A stretch of 45,917 nucleotides of DNA from CAZJZH01 sp964550465. Lineage in GTDB: Bacteria > Patescibacteriota > Patescibacteriia > JACRDY01. Positions 36,841-43,291 of the stretch are shown piece after piece. Location of the stretch: assembly GCA_964550465.1 (NCBI GenBank), contig CAZJZH010000003.1, positions 1 through 45,917 of the forward strand, written 5' to 3'. Position 1 is the first letter of the stretch; every line of letters starts with the position of its first letter. The notes beneath the pieces are model-generated. The model did no database searches. It saw only the letters and a program-made list of their open reading frames with translations, and had not been told where the DNA came from. A program made the position numbers and the translations under genes.

Positions 36841-37296
36841 TTGTCGTAGCGTGTACAAAGCGATACCACCAGCCACTGCTACGTTGAGTGATTCTTTACT
36901 ACCCAGCATAGGGATTTCAACGGTAGTATCTACCTGCTTCAGCACCGCTGGAGTGACGCCAGTGACTTCATTGCCGAGAATGATGGCAGTGGGTCGCGTT
37001 AGTGTATACTGGTTAAGAGGGGTGGCGGTAGTGGTTTGCTCCAGGGCGATGACGCACACACCCTCAGCCTGTAGTCGTTTAATTAATCGGCCAGTTTGCT
37101 GACAGTGTTCCCATGGCACGGCTTCCTCTGCTCCCAAGGCGGTTTTGCTGATTTCTTTGCGGGGCGGACAACCGGTATAGCCACAGAGAAAGAGCTTGGT
37201 CACGCCCATGGCGTCAGCAGTCCGAAAGAGCGAGCCGACATTGTAGAGACTGCGGATGTTTTGGAGAATTAAGTAGAGAGGTTGATTTTTTGTCAT
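36814..37296 (-). CDS. SpoU/TrmH-family RNA 2'-O-methyltransferase
   Basis: A SPOUT-class methyltransferase that would methylate a ribose in tRNA or rRNA using S-adenosylmethionine. From ATG 37296 it has 160 residues. The three SpoU motifs are present: NIRSLYNVGSLFRTAD near residue 12, IILGNEVTGV near 115 and IPMLGSKESLNVAVAGGIALY near 131-151, forming the trefoil-knot cofactor site. It lacks an N-terminal substrate-binding extension, so it resembles the short TrmL-like or CPR TrmH-like enzymes; the target is unknown. The longer frame to 37323 adds nine non-conserved residues. Confidence 0.9.
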   Translation of the reverse strand: MTKNQPLYLILQNIRSLYNVGSLFRTADAMGVTKLFLCGYTGCPPRKEISKTALGAEEAVPWEHCQQTGRLIKRLQAEGVCVIALEQTTTATPLNQYTLTRPTAIILGNEVTGVTPAVLKQVDTTVEIPMLGSKESLNVAVAGGIALYTLRQLTPQLKRD

Positions 37297-37352
37297 AGCA
37301 TTGGTACGATGCCTGCGTTTCAACTATCCGTCAAGGGTAGTTGCGTATATGT

Positions 37353-37434
37353 GCCGCGGTGGTGGAATTGGTATACACGGGGGACTTAAAATCCCCTGCC
37401 TCCGGGCTTGAGGGTTCGAGTCCCTCCCGCGGCA
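37353..37434 (+). tRNA. tRNA-Leu (TAA anticodon)
   Basis: An 82-base class II tRNA: acceptor GCCGCGG/CCGCGGC with discriminator A, anticodon stem GGGGA/TCCCC with loop CTTAAAA (anticodon TAA), a variable arm (GCCTCCGGGC) and T arm AGGG-TTCGAGT-CCCT. CCA is not encoded. Confidence 0.95.
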
Positions 37435-37571
37435 TAGTTTGTTATTTATTGGTAGGTGATGGGACTCGAAGGCTGTTATTGAGCACCATCTTTGATCTCA
37501 AAGTTCATTCTGAACCCCTGGTCCTTACTGTAGCTTCAAAAAGATTCACTCCTTCACAGTGCTCTGGGGTC

Positions 37572-37705
37572 TGGGGGAAACATCCCGCCCGAAGCCCACC
37601 GCTGGGTGGGCAGCGTCGCGGGCGATGAGCAGAGCGGCGGCCGGGCGGTGGGCTGGGTTTAGAGGGGAGAAGGTGAATAGTCCATCGGCGGATATGTTTC
37701 CCCCA
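37572..37705. repeat. Nested inverted-repeat element after tRNA-Leu
   Basis: Outer arms TGGGGGAAACAT (37572-37583) and ATGTTTCCCCCA (37694-37705) are exact inverses. Inside, AGCCCACCGC (37593-37602) and GCGGTGGGCT (37645-37654) are also exact inverses. The interior is very GC-rich. Open frames across it look like by-products. I recall similar sequences in many unrelated bacterial genomes, which would fit a widespread repeat or structured RNA, but I cannot verify this. The gap 37435-37851 otherwise holds no gene. Confidence 0.6.
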
Positions 37706-37714
37706 GGGCTTTTG

Positions 37715-37803
37715 GTTACTTTTTGCCCAAAAAGTAACGTAAGAAAGTTTTAGTAAAAAAGTGACGAAAGAAACCTTTGGCTCCAAAAGTAACGTAAGAA
37801 AGT
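37715..37803. repeat. GTTACTTTTT palindrome and 19-base direct repeats
   Basis: GTTACTTTTT-GCCC-AAAAAGTAAC is a perfect hairpin (37715-37738). A 19-base sequence beginning AAAAGTAACG occurs at 37730-37748 and again, identical, at 37785-37803; a degenerate third copy lies between (AAAAGTGACGAAAGAAA, around 37757-37773). It abuts the nested inverted repeat to its left. Confidence 0.65.
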
Positions 37804-37851
37804 CTTTGTTATCAAAATAGAAATATTTACCTGGACCAAATTTGCATACAC

Positions 37852-38298
37852 ATGAAAAAAGGATTTATCTCATACCGTTTCACCGGCGAAACACCAGCTA
37901 GTATCAACGCGTTGGTCACGCCGGTGCAGCAGACATTGCAAGACATGGGGCACCAGGCCTATGTCAATTTTCATGATGCTGATTTACAGCCAGGTACGGA
38001 CAACCACAACACCTTTGGACCGCAGGATTATATTTTTCACGCCTTTCAAAAAATTAACCAAGTCGATTTTGCCGTAGCTCTGGTTACTACCGATGAGAAG
38101 AGTGAAGGTATGGCTTTGGAAATCGGCTACGCGGCGGCCCAAAACAAACCCACGATTATCGCGGTTAAAGACGGTGTGACCAAAACTTATCTGCCGACTA
38201 TTGGCACGGTGTCATTCACCTGGCGAGACTATGATGACCTCCAGCAGCAGCTGCGAGCGATTGATGTTGATGCTCTCCAGGCCCAGACGTTTGAGTAG
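37852..38298 (+). CDS. Nucleoside 2-deoxyribosyltransferase-like protein
   Basis: The 148-residue protein begins MKKGFISYRFTGET, with a Rossmann-like first strand, and has DFAVALVTTDEKSEGMALEIGYAAAQNKPTI-type residues around 84-116: the pattern S-E-G-M-A-x-E-I-G-Y-A-x-A, typical of the nucleoside 2-deoxyribosyltransferase superfamily, where this Glu is the catalytic nucleophile. Such proteins transfer or hydrolyse deoxyribose; related ones act in nucleotide salvage or as DNMP hydrolases. No ribosome site is visible. It ends in a clear terminator. Confidence 0.65.
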   Translation: MKKGFISYRFTGETPASINALVTPVQQTLQDMGHQAYVNFHDADLQPGTDNHNTFGPQDYIFHAFQKINQVDFAVALVTTDEKSEGMALEIGYAAAQNKPTIIAVKDGVTKTYLPTIGTVSFTWRDYDDLQQQLRAIDVDALQAQTFE

Positions 38299-38327
38299 AT
38301 AGGTACTAGAGTATCACTGGCAATCTC

Positions 38328-38356
38328 CAGCTACTGTTGTCAGTAGCTGTTTTTTA
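38328..38356 (+). terminator. Terminator of the deoxyribosyltransferase-like gene
   Basis: CAGCTACTG-TTGT-CAGTAGCTG, a perfect 9-bp stem followed by TTTTTT. The -35 region of the next gene (TTGTCA, 38337-38342) overlaps its loop. Confidence 0.9.
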
Positions 38357-38370
38357 TTTATACAACGCAT

Positions 38371-39117
38371 ATGAAAATTATCCTCAATGTCTTAACTCAT
38401 GGCGATGAAACAATTGGCCTGCGCGTGCTGGCTGAAATAGAAAAACTTGGTATCGCTCGTGATGTACTACTCCCACACATTGCTAATTACCGAGCCTTTG
38501 CTGCGGGTCAGCGATATATTGATCAAGATTTGAATCGTTCATTTCCCGGCGACCCAGTCGGTAACCATGAACAGCGTCTGGCGCATGCCATTGCGCCACT
38601 AGTTGGCGCGGCCGATGTGGTGATTGATATTCATTCTACCACCAGTCAACTCAAAGACGCGGTAATCGTTACGAAGCTTGATCAGCCGACTCGCCAGTGT
38701 ATCGAGGCTATGGGACCGCGATATGTGCTGGTGATGAATGCTACTCAGGATAACGCTTTGATATCTGCAGCGCCGATTGGGATTGGTTTTGAGTACGGTC
38801 AGGATAATGACCCGGTAGCGCTGCGGCGAACGGTTGATGACATTACGCGGTTGTTGCACTACTTAGGGGTGACAGCGGTCGCTCTGTCGCCGCCTGACAC
38901 CCCGGCTCAGTATTTTGATGTGGTAGCTGAAGTGACTAAGCCGCCAGGTTATGAGCTGTTACCAGACATTACCAATTATCAGTTAATCCGGGCGGGTCAG
39001 TCGTTTGCCACTAATGGCACAGAGCAATTGCGGGCCGAGGAAGATTTTTACCCCATTTTATTTGGTGAAAAAAGCTATCAGCACAGCTTTGGCTTTAAGG
39101 GGTGGAGGATAAAGTGA
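38371..39117 (+). CDS. AstE/AspA-family zinc deacylase
   Basis: A succinylglutamate desuccinylase/aspartoacylase-like M14-type zinc hydrolase. In 248 residues the zinc ligands are His10 and Glu13 (THGDET) and His88 (DIHST); DLNRSFPG at 53-60 holds the substrate-binding Asn-Arg; the catalytic Glu is in GFEYGQ near 140. All key residues are intact. The family removes acyl groups from amino acids or peptides; the substrate here is unknown. TATACA (38359-38364) lies 6 bases before the ATG, so the message may be leaderless. Confidence 0.87.
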   Translation: MKIILNVLTHGDETIGLRVLAEIEKLGIARDVLLPHIANYRAFAAGQRYIDQDLNRSFPGDPVGNHEQRLAHAIAPLVGAADVVIDIHSTTSQLKDAVIVTKLDQPTRQCIEAMGPRYVLVMNATQDNALISAAPIGIGFEYGQDNDPVALRRTVDDITRLLHYLGVTAVALSPPDTPAQYFDVVAEVTKPPGYELLPDITNYQLIRAGQSFATNGTEQLRAEEDFYPILFGEKSYQHSFGFKGWRIK

Positions 39118-39122
39118 TTTGA

Positions 39123-39151
39123 TTGACAAAGACCATGTTTTGTTATAGGAT
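39123..39151 (+). promoter_or_regulatory. Promoter of the receiver-like gene
   Basis: TTGACA (39123-39128), 17-base spacer, TAGGAT (39146-39151). Confidence 0.65.
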
Positions 39152-39200
39152 TAATGATCACCTGTGATTAAAGAGTTCATTAACAACAGAGGAGAGTACC

Positions 39201-39905
39201 ATGCGTATTTTAGTATTCGACGACAACGAGACTCACCGCGCCGCCGCTTGTGCTCAGCTGAAGGATCATGACCTCACAGTCGTTGACACCTACGACGAGG
39301 CGCAGAGGCTGCTCACGCCGCAGCTTGACTACGAGAAGGCTTCGGCCATTCTGAAGGGTCAGTTCGGCGACTTCCACCCCCATTGTTCTGACAATGAGGC
39401 AAAGAATGCCGAATACTTCGCGGCCCAGAGGGCGGCAAACGAGCAGGCGACGACCTACCCGGACTTTGATGTCGTTTTGTCCGATCTCCTCGTGCCCGCT
39501 TCGCGGCAGGCACAAGGACCAGACGGCTACAAGCACATCGGTACAGAGATGCCTGTTGGAATATTCATCGGGTTGGTAGCCGCCGTCAGAGCTCACGCGA
39601 AGTACGTTGCTGTCTTCACGGACAGCGACCACCACTCACACCCTGCCTCCGCCTGTTTCGATGTCTTCAACGAGTGCGAGACTCAGCCCACGCCGTTCTC
39701 GGTCGAGAGCAGCAAGGTCCTCCTTTCCAACACAAGGAACTGGATCGGACACTTCGACCCGCAGAATCTCGCGACGGAAGTGGACATCTACGCCGACCTT
39801 CCTGGCGACGTGTCCCCTTATCAACGGGAACAAGAATGGATGGCCGAAGGGAAGGTGGTGCGTGCCAAGAACTGGGCCGCGCTCCTTGCGTACCTTACCA
39901 CCTGA
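39201..39905 (+). CDS. Receiver-like (response-regulator-type) protein with a large insertion
   Basis: The 234-residue protein begins MRILVFDDNETHRAA, with the acidic pocket Asp7-Asp8. DVVLSDLLVP near residues 90-99 carries the candidate phosphoacceptor Asp, and VAVFTDSDHH near 137-146 gives the Thr/Ser of a receiver fold. About 45 extra residues (38-85) separate the first helix from the phosphorylation strand, far more than in standard receivers. No DNA-binding output domain is present and no histidine kinase is in the window. GAGGAG precedes the ATG. Its codons are much richer in C and G at the third position than those of its neighbours, which hints at transfer or different expression. I recall similar stand-alone proteins in Parcubacteria. 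Confidence 0.75.
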   Translation: MRILVFDDNETHRAAACAQLKDHDLTVVDTYDEAQRLLTPQLDYEKASAILKGQFGDFHPHCSDNEAKNAEYFAAQRAANEQATTYPDFDVVLSDLLVPASRQAQGPDGYKHIGTEMPVGIFIGLVAAVRAHAKYVAVFTDSDHHSHPASACFDVFNECETQPTPFSVESSKVLLSNTRNWIGHFDPQNLATEVDIYADLPGDVSPYQREQEWMAEGKVVRAKNWAALLAYLTT

Positions 39906-39927
39906 TCTACTCATCTCTCGCCGACTC

Positions 39928-39965
39928 AACGCACCATGTCCTCCGGACCTCTGGTGCGTTTTCTT
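39928..39965 (+). terminator. Terminator of the receiver-like gene
   Basis: AACGCACCA pairs with TGGTGCGTT, with TCC/GGA pairing inside the loop, followed by TTCTT. Confidence 0.8.
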
Positions 39966-39969
39966 ATCC

Positions 39970-39998
39970 TTGACTGCTGCCGGAGCTGTTGCTAGGCT
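39970..39998 (+). promoter_or_regulatory. Promoter of the two-gene orphan operon
   Basis: TTGACT (39970-39975), 17-base spacer, TAGGCT (39993-39998). Confidence 0.6.
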
Positions 39999-40051
39999 AA
40001 AACCCCGAACATTGACAGTAATAACCGGCCATCGAGCCAGAGGAGATTGTC

Positions 40052-40279
40052 ATGGCAAGATGCCAAATATGTAAGGGCACCGGCACCATCAACACAGGCA
40101 ACAATGATTTGCCCTGCGATTGTCCAGCGGGAGATACGGCTCTATTCCGTGCGGCCATCCCTGGGCGTGAAGGGCAGCCCGTCACTGGCCGAGAAGTACG
40201 ACAGCATATTGCTGACACTCGGCTCGAGCGTGAGAGACTGATAGAGCAATTGAAAGCGAACCAAAGGAGGCGAGGATGA
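40052..40279 (+). CDS. Small CxxC zinc-ribbon-like protein
   Basis: The 75-residue protein starts MARCQICKGTGTI, a CxxCxGxG unit like those in the DnaJ zinc finger, and has a second CDCPAGD pair at about 22-28, so one zinc-binding site is likely. The rest is a basic helix (ADTRLERERLIEQLKANQRRRG). GAGGAG precedes the ATG. Its stop overlaps the next start (ATGA), so it is coupled to the 314-residue orphan, and AAAGGAGG for that gene lies inside its 3' end. No specific family is recognised. Confidence 0.7.
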   Translation: MARCQICKGTGTINTGNNDLPCDCPAGDTALFRAAIPGREGQPVTGREVRQHIADTRLERERLIEQLKANQRRRG

Positions 40280-41220
40280 GCCATAATCCTGCTCAAGAAG
40301 CGGTGAAAGAACTTGAAGGACCCATTGCCTTTAGGCGGGGAGAGGTTGAGAATCGGTACGAGAAAGATATGGCGGACATCAAGCGCCGCACAGACAAGGC
40401 GATGGAACAACTGACTGAAGCGGTTAAAGGCGGTCATAGCACCGGAGATGTTCTCCTTGATCAAGTGGCGATAAGCTGTCCATATCTATTGTCCGGTGAC
40501 CCTCAGTATACAGCAGCGCTGGTCAGCGTACGGCAGTTTGTTGAGCAGTTACAGCAATGGCAGGGGCAAGCAGTGTTGATATTGGCAGAGGAGTGGTTTG
40601 ACTGGGGGCCAAAGTTTACCGTCTCACCATTAGAGAGAGATTCCGAAAGACTGATTGGTCGGCCTGAAGGAGAGTGGCGAGCTACATCCTGGACTATCGG
40701 CATTATGCAGCCTGAGGTTGACTACAGTCTGTCTACAGCCTCCATTATCCTGCCGCTCGTCAAAGCAGTAATGTGTGATGGAGATGGCGTAACATTAGTC
40801 GAGCCGCTCCGGTCGCTGGAGGTTGATCTTAACACCTTGCGGTCGCCAGAGGATATGGCGCCAGATTTTACGCACACCCTGTACCGCCATCGGATGTCGG
40901 CGCTTAGCGAGGCCACCACATACATCTTTGGTGACGCAGCCGTGCTGCTCTGGTTTAAGGCTAATTGGTTGTCGGCGGGGCCTAGTTATGTCGACGCCCT
41001 GATGCTGTTGGACTACACAGGGCTACCGTTAACCGATGCTGGCGCCACCATACTACAGCAGCGCCAGCGGAATATTCAGCAGCAACTTAAGCAATTTCGT
41101 CAGGAGCGACAAGCACAAGCCGCAGATCCTAATAATCTTGAAGATCTATGCGCAGGGTTGGAGGCGGATTTGCGACGGATCGGTGGTTACTTACAAAATG
41201 CCGCTAAGCAGACAGTCTAA
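40276..41220 (+). CDS. Orphan protein of unknown function, coiled-coil ends
   Basis: I do not recognise this 314-residue protein. ATG 40276 is preceded by AAAGGAGG. Residues about 10-55 form a charged helix (FRRGEVENRYEKDMADIKRRTDKAMEQL), the centre (about 60-240) is mixed with several Trp (EEWFDWGPKF, ATSWTIGI, LLWFKANWL), and about 250-305 is another long Gln/Arg-rich helix (QQRQRNIQQQLKQFRQERQAQA), probably coiled coil. No membrane segment or catalytic motif is seen. It forms a two-gene operon with the zinc-ribbon-like protein; the receiver-like gene just upstream is a separate unit. Confidence 0.7.
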   Translation: MSHNPAQEAVKELEGPIAFRRGEVENRYEKDMADIKRRTDKAMEQLTEAVKGGHSTGDVLLDQVAISCPYLLSGDPQYTAALVSVRQFVEQLQQWQGQAVLILAEEWFDWGPKFTVSPLERDSERLIGRPEGEWRATSWTIGIMQPEVDYSLSTASIILPLVKAVMCDGDGVTLVEPLRSLEVDLNTLRSPEDMAPDFTHTLYRHRMSALSEATTYIFGDAAVLLWFKANWLSAGPSYVDALMLLDYTGLPLTDAGATILQQRQRNIQQQLKQFRQERQAQAADPNNLEDLCAGLEADLRRIGGYLQNAAKQTV

Positions 41221-41239
41221 ACTACCACGATTTCCACAA

Positions 41240-41275
41240 TTCCCCTTCGTATGACCGCATACGAGGGGGTTTTTA
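41240..41275 (+). terminator. Terminator of the two-gene orphan operon
   Basis: CCCCTTCGTATG pairs with CATACGAGGGGG around ACCG (with one bulge), followed by TTTTT. Confidence 0.85.
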
Positions 41276-41286
41276 ATAGCGTGAAC

Positions 41287-41358
41287 AGTGATTAGTGACT
41301 GGTAATTAGGAGTGCAGTAATAGTCCCGCCAATCACTAATCGCCAGTCGCTAGTCACT
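41287..41358. repeat. Imperfect palindrome of the AGTGATTAGTGACTGG family
   Basis: AGTGATTAGTGACTGG (41287-41302) pairs with CCAGTCGCTAGTCACT (41343-41358) allowing two wobble pairs. It shares TCGCTAGTCAC (41347-41357) with the tig terminator palindrome at 3947-4022. Here it has no T run and lies just upstream of the ruvB promoter. Confidence 0.6.
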
Positions 41359-41371
41359 GATAGGCATCTAA

Positions 41372-41400
41372 TTGTGCATTGTTAACTGGTGCGCTACACT
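41372..41400 (+). promoter_or_regulatory. Promoter of ruvB, placed for a leaderless message
   Basis: TTGTGC (41372-41377), 17-base spacer, TACACT (41395-41400), 8 bases before the ATG at 41409. Confidence 0.6.
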
Positions 41401-41408
41401 ACTACCAT

Positions 41409-42446
41409 ATGGAAGAGCAACATCCACCAACTGACCGCCTAGTTGATGCTACTGAAGCTACTGAAGAGCAGTCTTTTGATGTGGGTTTACGGCCCCAATC
41501 ACTAGACGAATATGTCGGCCAGCAGGGTATCAAAGACAACCTGTCTATTTTTATGGATGCGGCTAAACAGCGCAGTGAGCCGATTGAACACGTCCTGCTC
41601 TATGGGCCGCCCGGCCTGGGTAAGACCACCTTGGCTCATATCATTGCTAAAGAGATGGGGACTAATATCCGCGTTACGTCTGGGCCGGCCATTGAGCGGT
41701 CCGGCGACCTAGCGGCCATCCTAACCAACCTAGCTGAGGGTGATGTCTTGTTTATCGATGAGATTCATCGCCTCCACCGAACAGTCGAAGAGATTCTCTA
41801 TCCGGCCATGGAAGACTACGCCCTGGATATCGTCATTGGTAAAGGGCCATCAGCCCGCACCCTGCGACTGCAGCTGCCTAAGTTTACCATCGTCGGCGCG
41901 ACGACCAAGATTGGCACGCTGTCCTCACCGCTGCGCGATCGCTTTGGTAGCACCTATCATCTTGATTTTTATACTGACGAAGACATCACCACCATCTTGC
42001 GACGCTCAGCCCAGATTCTCGGTGTTGACTTAACTGCTGACTCCGGCCAAGAAATCGCCCAGCGCTCTCGTCGTACACCGCGGATCGCTAATCGACTACT
42101 GAAGCGCGTCCGTGACTATGCGCAGGTCAAAAGTGATGGTACTATTACTCCAGAAGTGGCAGCGGCTGCTTTGCAGATGCTGTCTGTCGACCCAATGGGC
42201 TTAGATGCTACCGACCGGCGGTTACTGGAGGCTATTATGGATAAGTTTTCTGGTGGGCCGGTGGGGCTTAACACCTTAGCGGCCGCTATCTCTGAAGAAG
42301 TCGAAACGATTGAAGATGTCTATGAGCCGTTCCTGATGCAGATGGGCTTCCTGGCGCGAACACCGCGGGGCCGCGTAGTGACCGAACACGCCTACAAGCA
42401 TTTAGATCGTCAACCACCGCAATCCCAAAATTCACTTGGAGTCTAG
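41409..42446 (+). CDS. ruvB: Holliday junction branch migration helicase RuvB
   Basis: RuvB is the AAA+ motor that drives branch migration with RuvA. From ATG 41409 it has 345 residues, the usual length; the frame extends to 41379 but the -10 box lies within that extension. Walker A GPPGLGKTT is at 66-74, Walker B is VLFIDEIHRL, sensor 1 is VGATTKIGTLSSPLRDRFG, and the winged-helix end has GFLARTPRGRVVTEHAYKH. It is separate from ruvC and ruvA. Two membrane-protein genes follow within 2 bases, so they are likely co-transcribed. Confidence 0.96.
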   Translation: MEEQHPPTDRLVDATEATEEQSFDVGLRPQSLDEYVGQQGIKDNLSIFMDAAKQRSEPIEHVLLYGPPGLGKTTLAHIIAKEMGTNIRVTSGPAIERSGDLAAILTNLAEGDVLFIDEIHRLHRTVEEILYPAMEDYALDIVIGKGPSARTLRLQLPKFTIVGATTKIGTLSSPLRDRFGSTYHLDFYTDEDITTILRRSAQILGVDLTADSGQEIAQRSRRTPRIANRLLKRVRDYAQVKSDGTITPEVAAAALQMLSVDPMGLDATDRRLLEAIMDKFSGGPVGLNTLAAAISEEVETIEDVYEPFLMQMGFLARTPRGRVVTEHAYKHLDRQPPQSQNSLGV

Positions 42447-42448
42447 CT

Positions 42449-42742
42449 ATGACCGTCCCACTGATTATTTTCCTCTATCTCTACATCGCCCTGCTGGTGC
42501 TGTTTGCCTTTTTTGCCTTTTTCAATATTTACCACATCATCCGTTTCTCTTTCTGGGACTTTGCTTCATTTCTGGCTACGTTTTTTTTCTTAGCTAGCAC
42601 AGTGTTATTACTGTTCTTGTCATTTGAGTACATTCGCGGGGTGGACTGGCAGCAGGGTATCCCACTGGGCCTGACCAGTAGCTCATTTGAAGCACCATCA
42701 CCAGAGCCAATTGGTGAGACTGATATTTTCTTTGACCTATGA
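42449..42742 (+). CDS. Small two-helix membrane protein
   Basis: The 97-residue protein has two very hydrophobic helices (about 4-28 and 37-60) and a short acidic C-terminal tail (EAPSPEPIGETDIFFDL). It starts 2 bases after the ruvB stop, with GGAG eight or so bases before the ATG, and its stop overlaps the start of the PH-domain gene (ATGA). No named family is recognised. Tight coupling suggests it works with the PH-domain membrane protein. Confidence 0.72.
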   Translation: MTVPLIIFLYLYIALLVLFAFFAFFNIYHIIRFSFWDFASFLATFFFLASTVLLLFLSFEYIRGVDWQQGIPLGLTSSSFEAPSPEPIGETDIFFDL

Positions 42743-43287
42743 TTCGCGCGCGCATATTTTTACCACAACCAGAGGCTGGAGAAAAAATAGAATTCCTCCT
42801 CCGTCGTCATGGGCTTGTCTTGCTGGCTCAATCGTTGTTGTACAGCATCTTGTTGTTTGTACCGCTGTTGTTACTGTGGTTTATCAATGAGCAGTTTGCT
42901 GACCTGTGGCAAAACACGTTGGTCCAGCCGGTCCTGGTGTTATTGGGCAGTATTTACATGCTCTTTATTGTCTTGTTTTGGTTCACGGCTTTTATCGACT
43001 ACTGGCTGGATGTGTGGATTGTCACCAATGAGCGGATTATCAGTGTGGAGCAGCAGGGGATTTTTTCTCGTAAGTTTGCCGAGCAGAAACTGTACCGTTT
43101 GCAGGACGTCAGTTCAGAAGTTGAAGGCTTTTTTCCTACCATCCTGCACTACGGCACGGTGATTGTGCAGTCAGCGGCTACTGAACAGACAGCTATTTTG
43201 GAACAGATCCCCAAGGCTGATGTGGTAGCCAGGGAAGTAATGGAGCTGGCGGAAGACTCTAAACGCCGCCACGGGATTGACGACTAG
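42739..43287 (+). CDS. Bacterial PH-domain membrane protein (YdbS/YdbT-like)
   Basis: The 182-residue protein has two membrane helices (about 30-52 and 65-88) followed by a bacterial PH domain. The telltale block DVWIVTNERIISVEQQGIF is at about 92-110, then EQKLYRLQDVSSEVEGFFPTILHYGTVIVQSA. Proteins of this kind are envelope-associated, with no defined enzymatic role. The start overlaps the upstream membrane gene by four bases; the downstream flippase follows within 5 bases. Confidence 0.82.
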   Translation: MIRARIFLPQPEAGEKIEFLLRRHGLVLLAQSLLYSILLFVPLLLLWFINEQFADLWQNTLVQPVLVLLGSIYMLFIVLFWFTAFIDYWLDVWIVTNERIISVEQQGIFSRKFAEQKLYRLQDVSSEVEGFFPTILHYGTVIVQSAATEQTAILEQIPKADVVAREVMELAEDSKRRHGIDD

Positions 43288-43291
43288 CAGC

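Noticed and set aside
37341..37786. Several frames over tRNA-Leu and the nested repeat
   Set aside because: They overlap a tRNA or are explained by GC-rich inverted repeats on both strands; no start signals.
39210..40074. Multiple long frames on both strands over the receiver-like gene
   Set aside because: High GC lowers stop frequency there; only the frame at 39201-39905 has a promoter, a ribosome site and a recognisable fold pattern.
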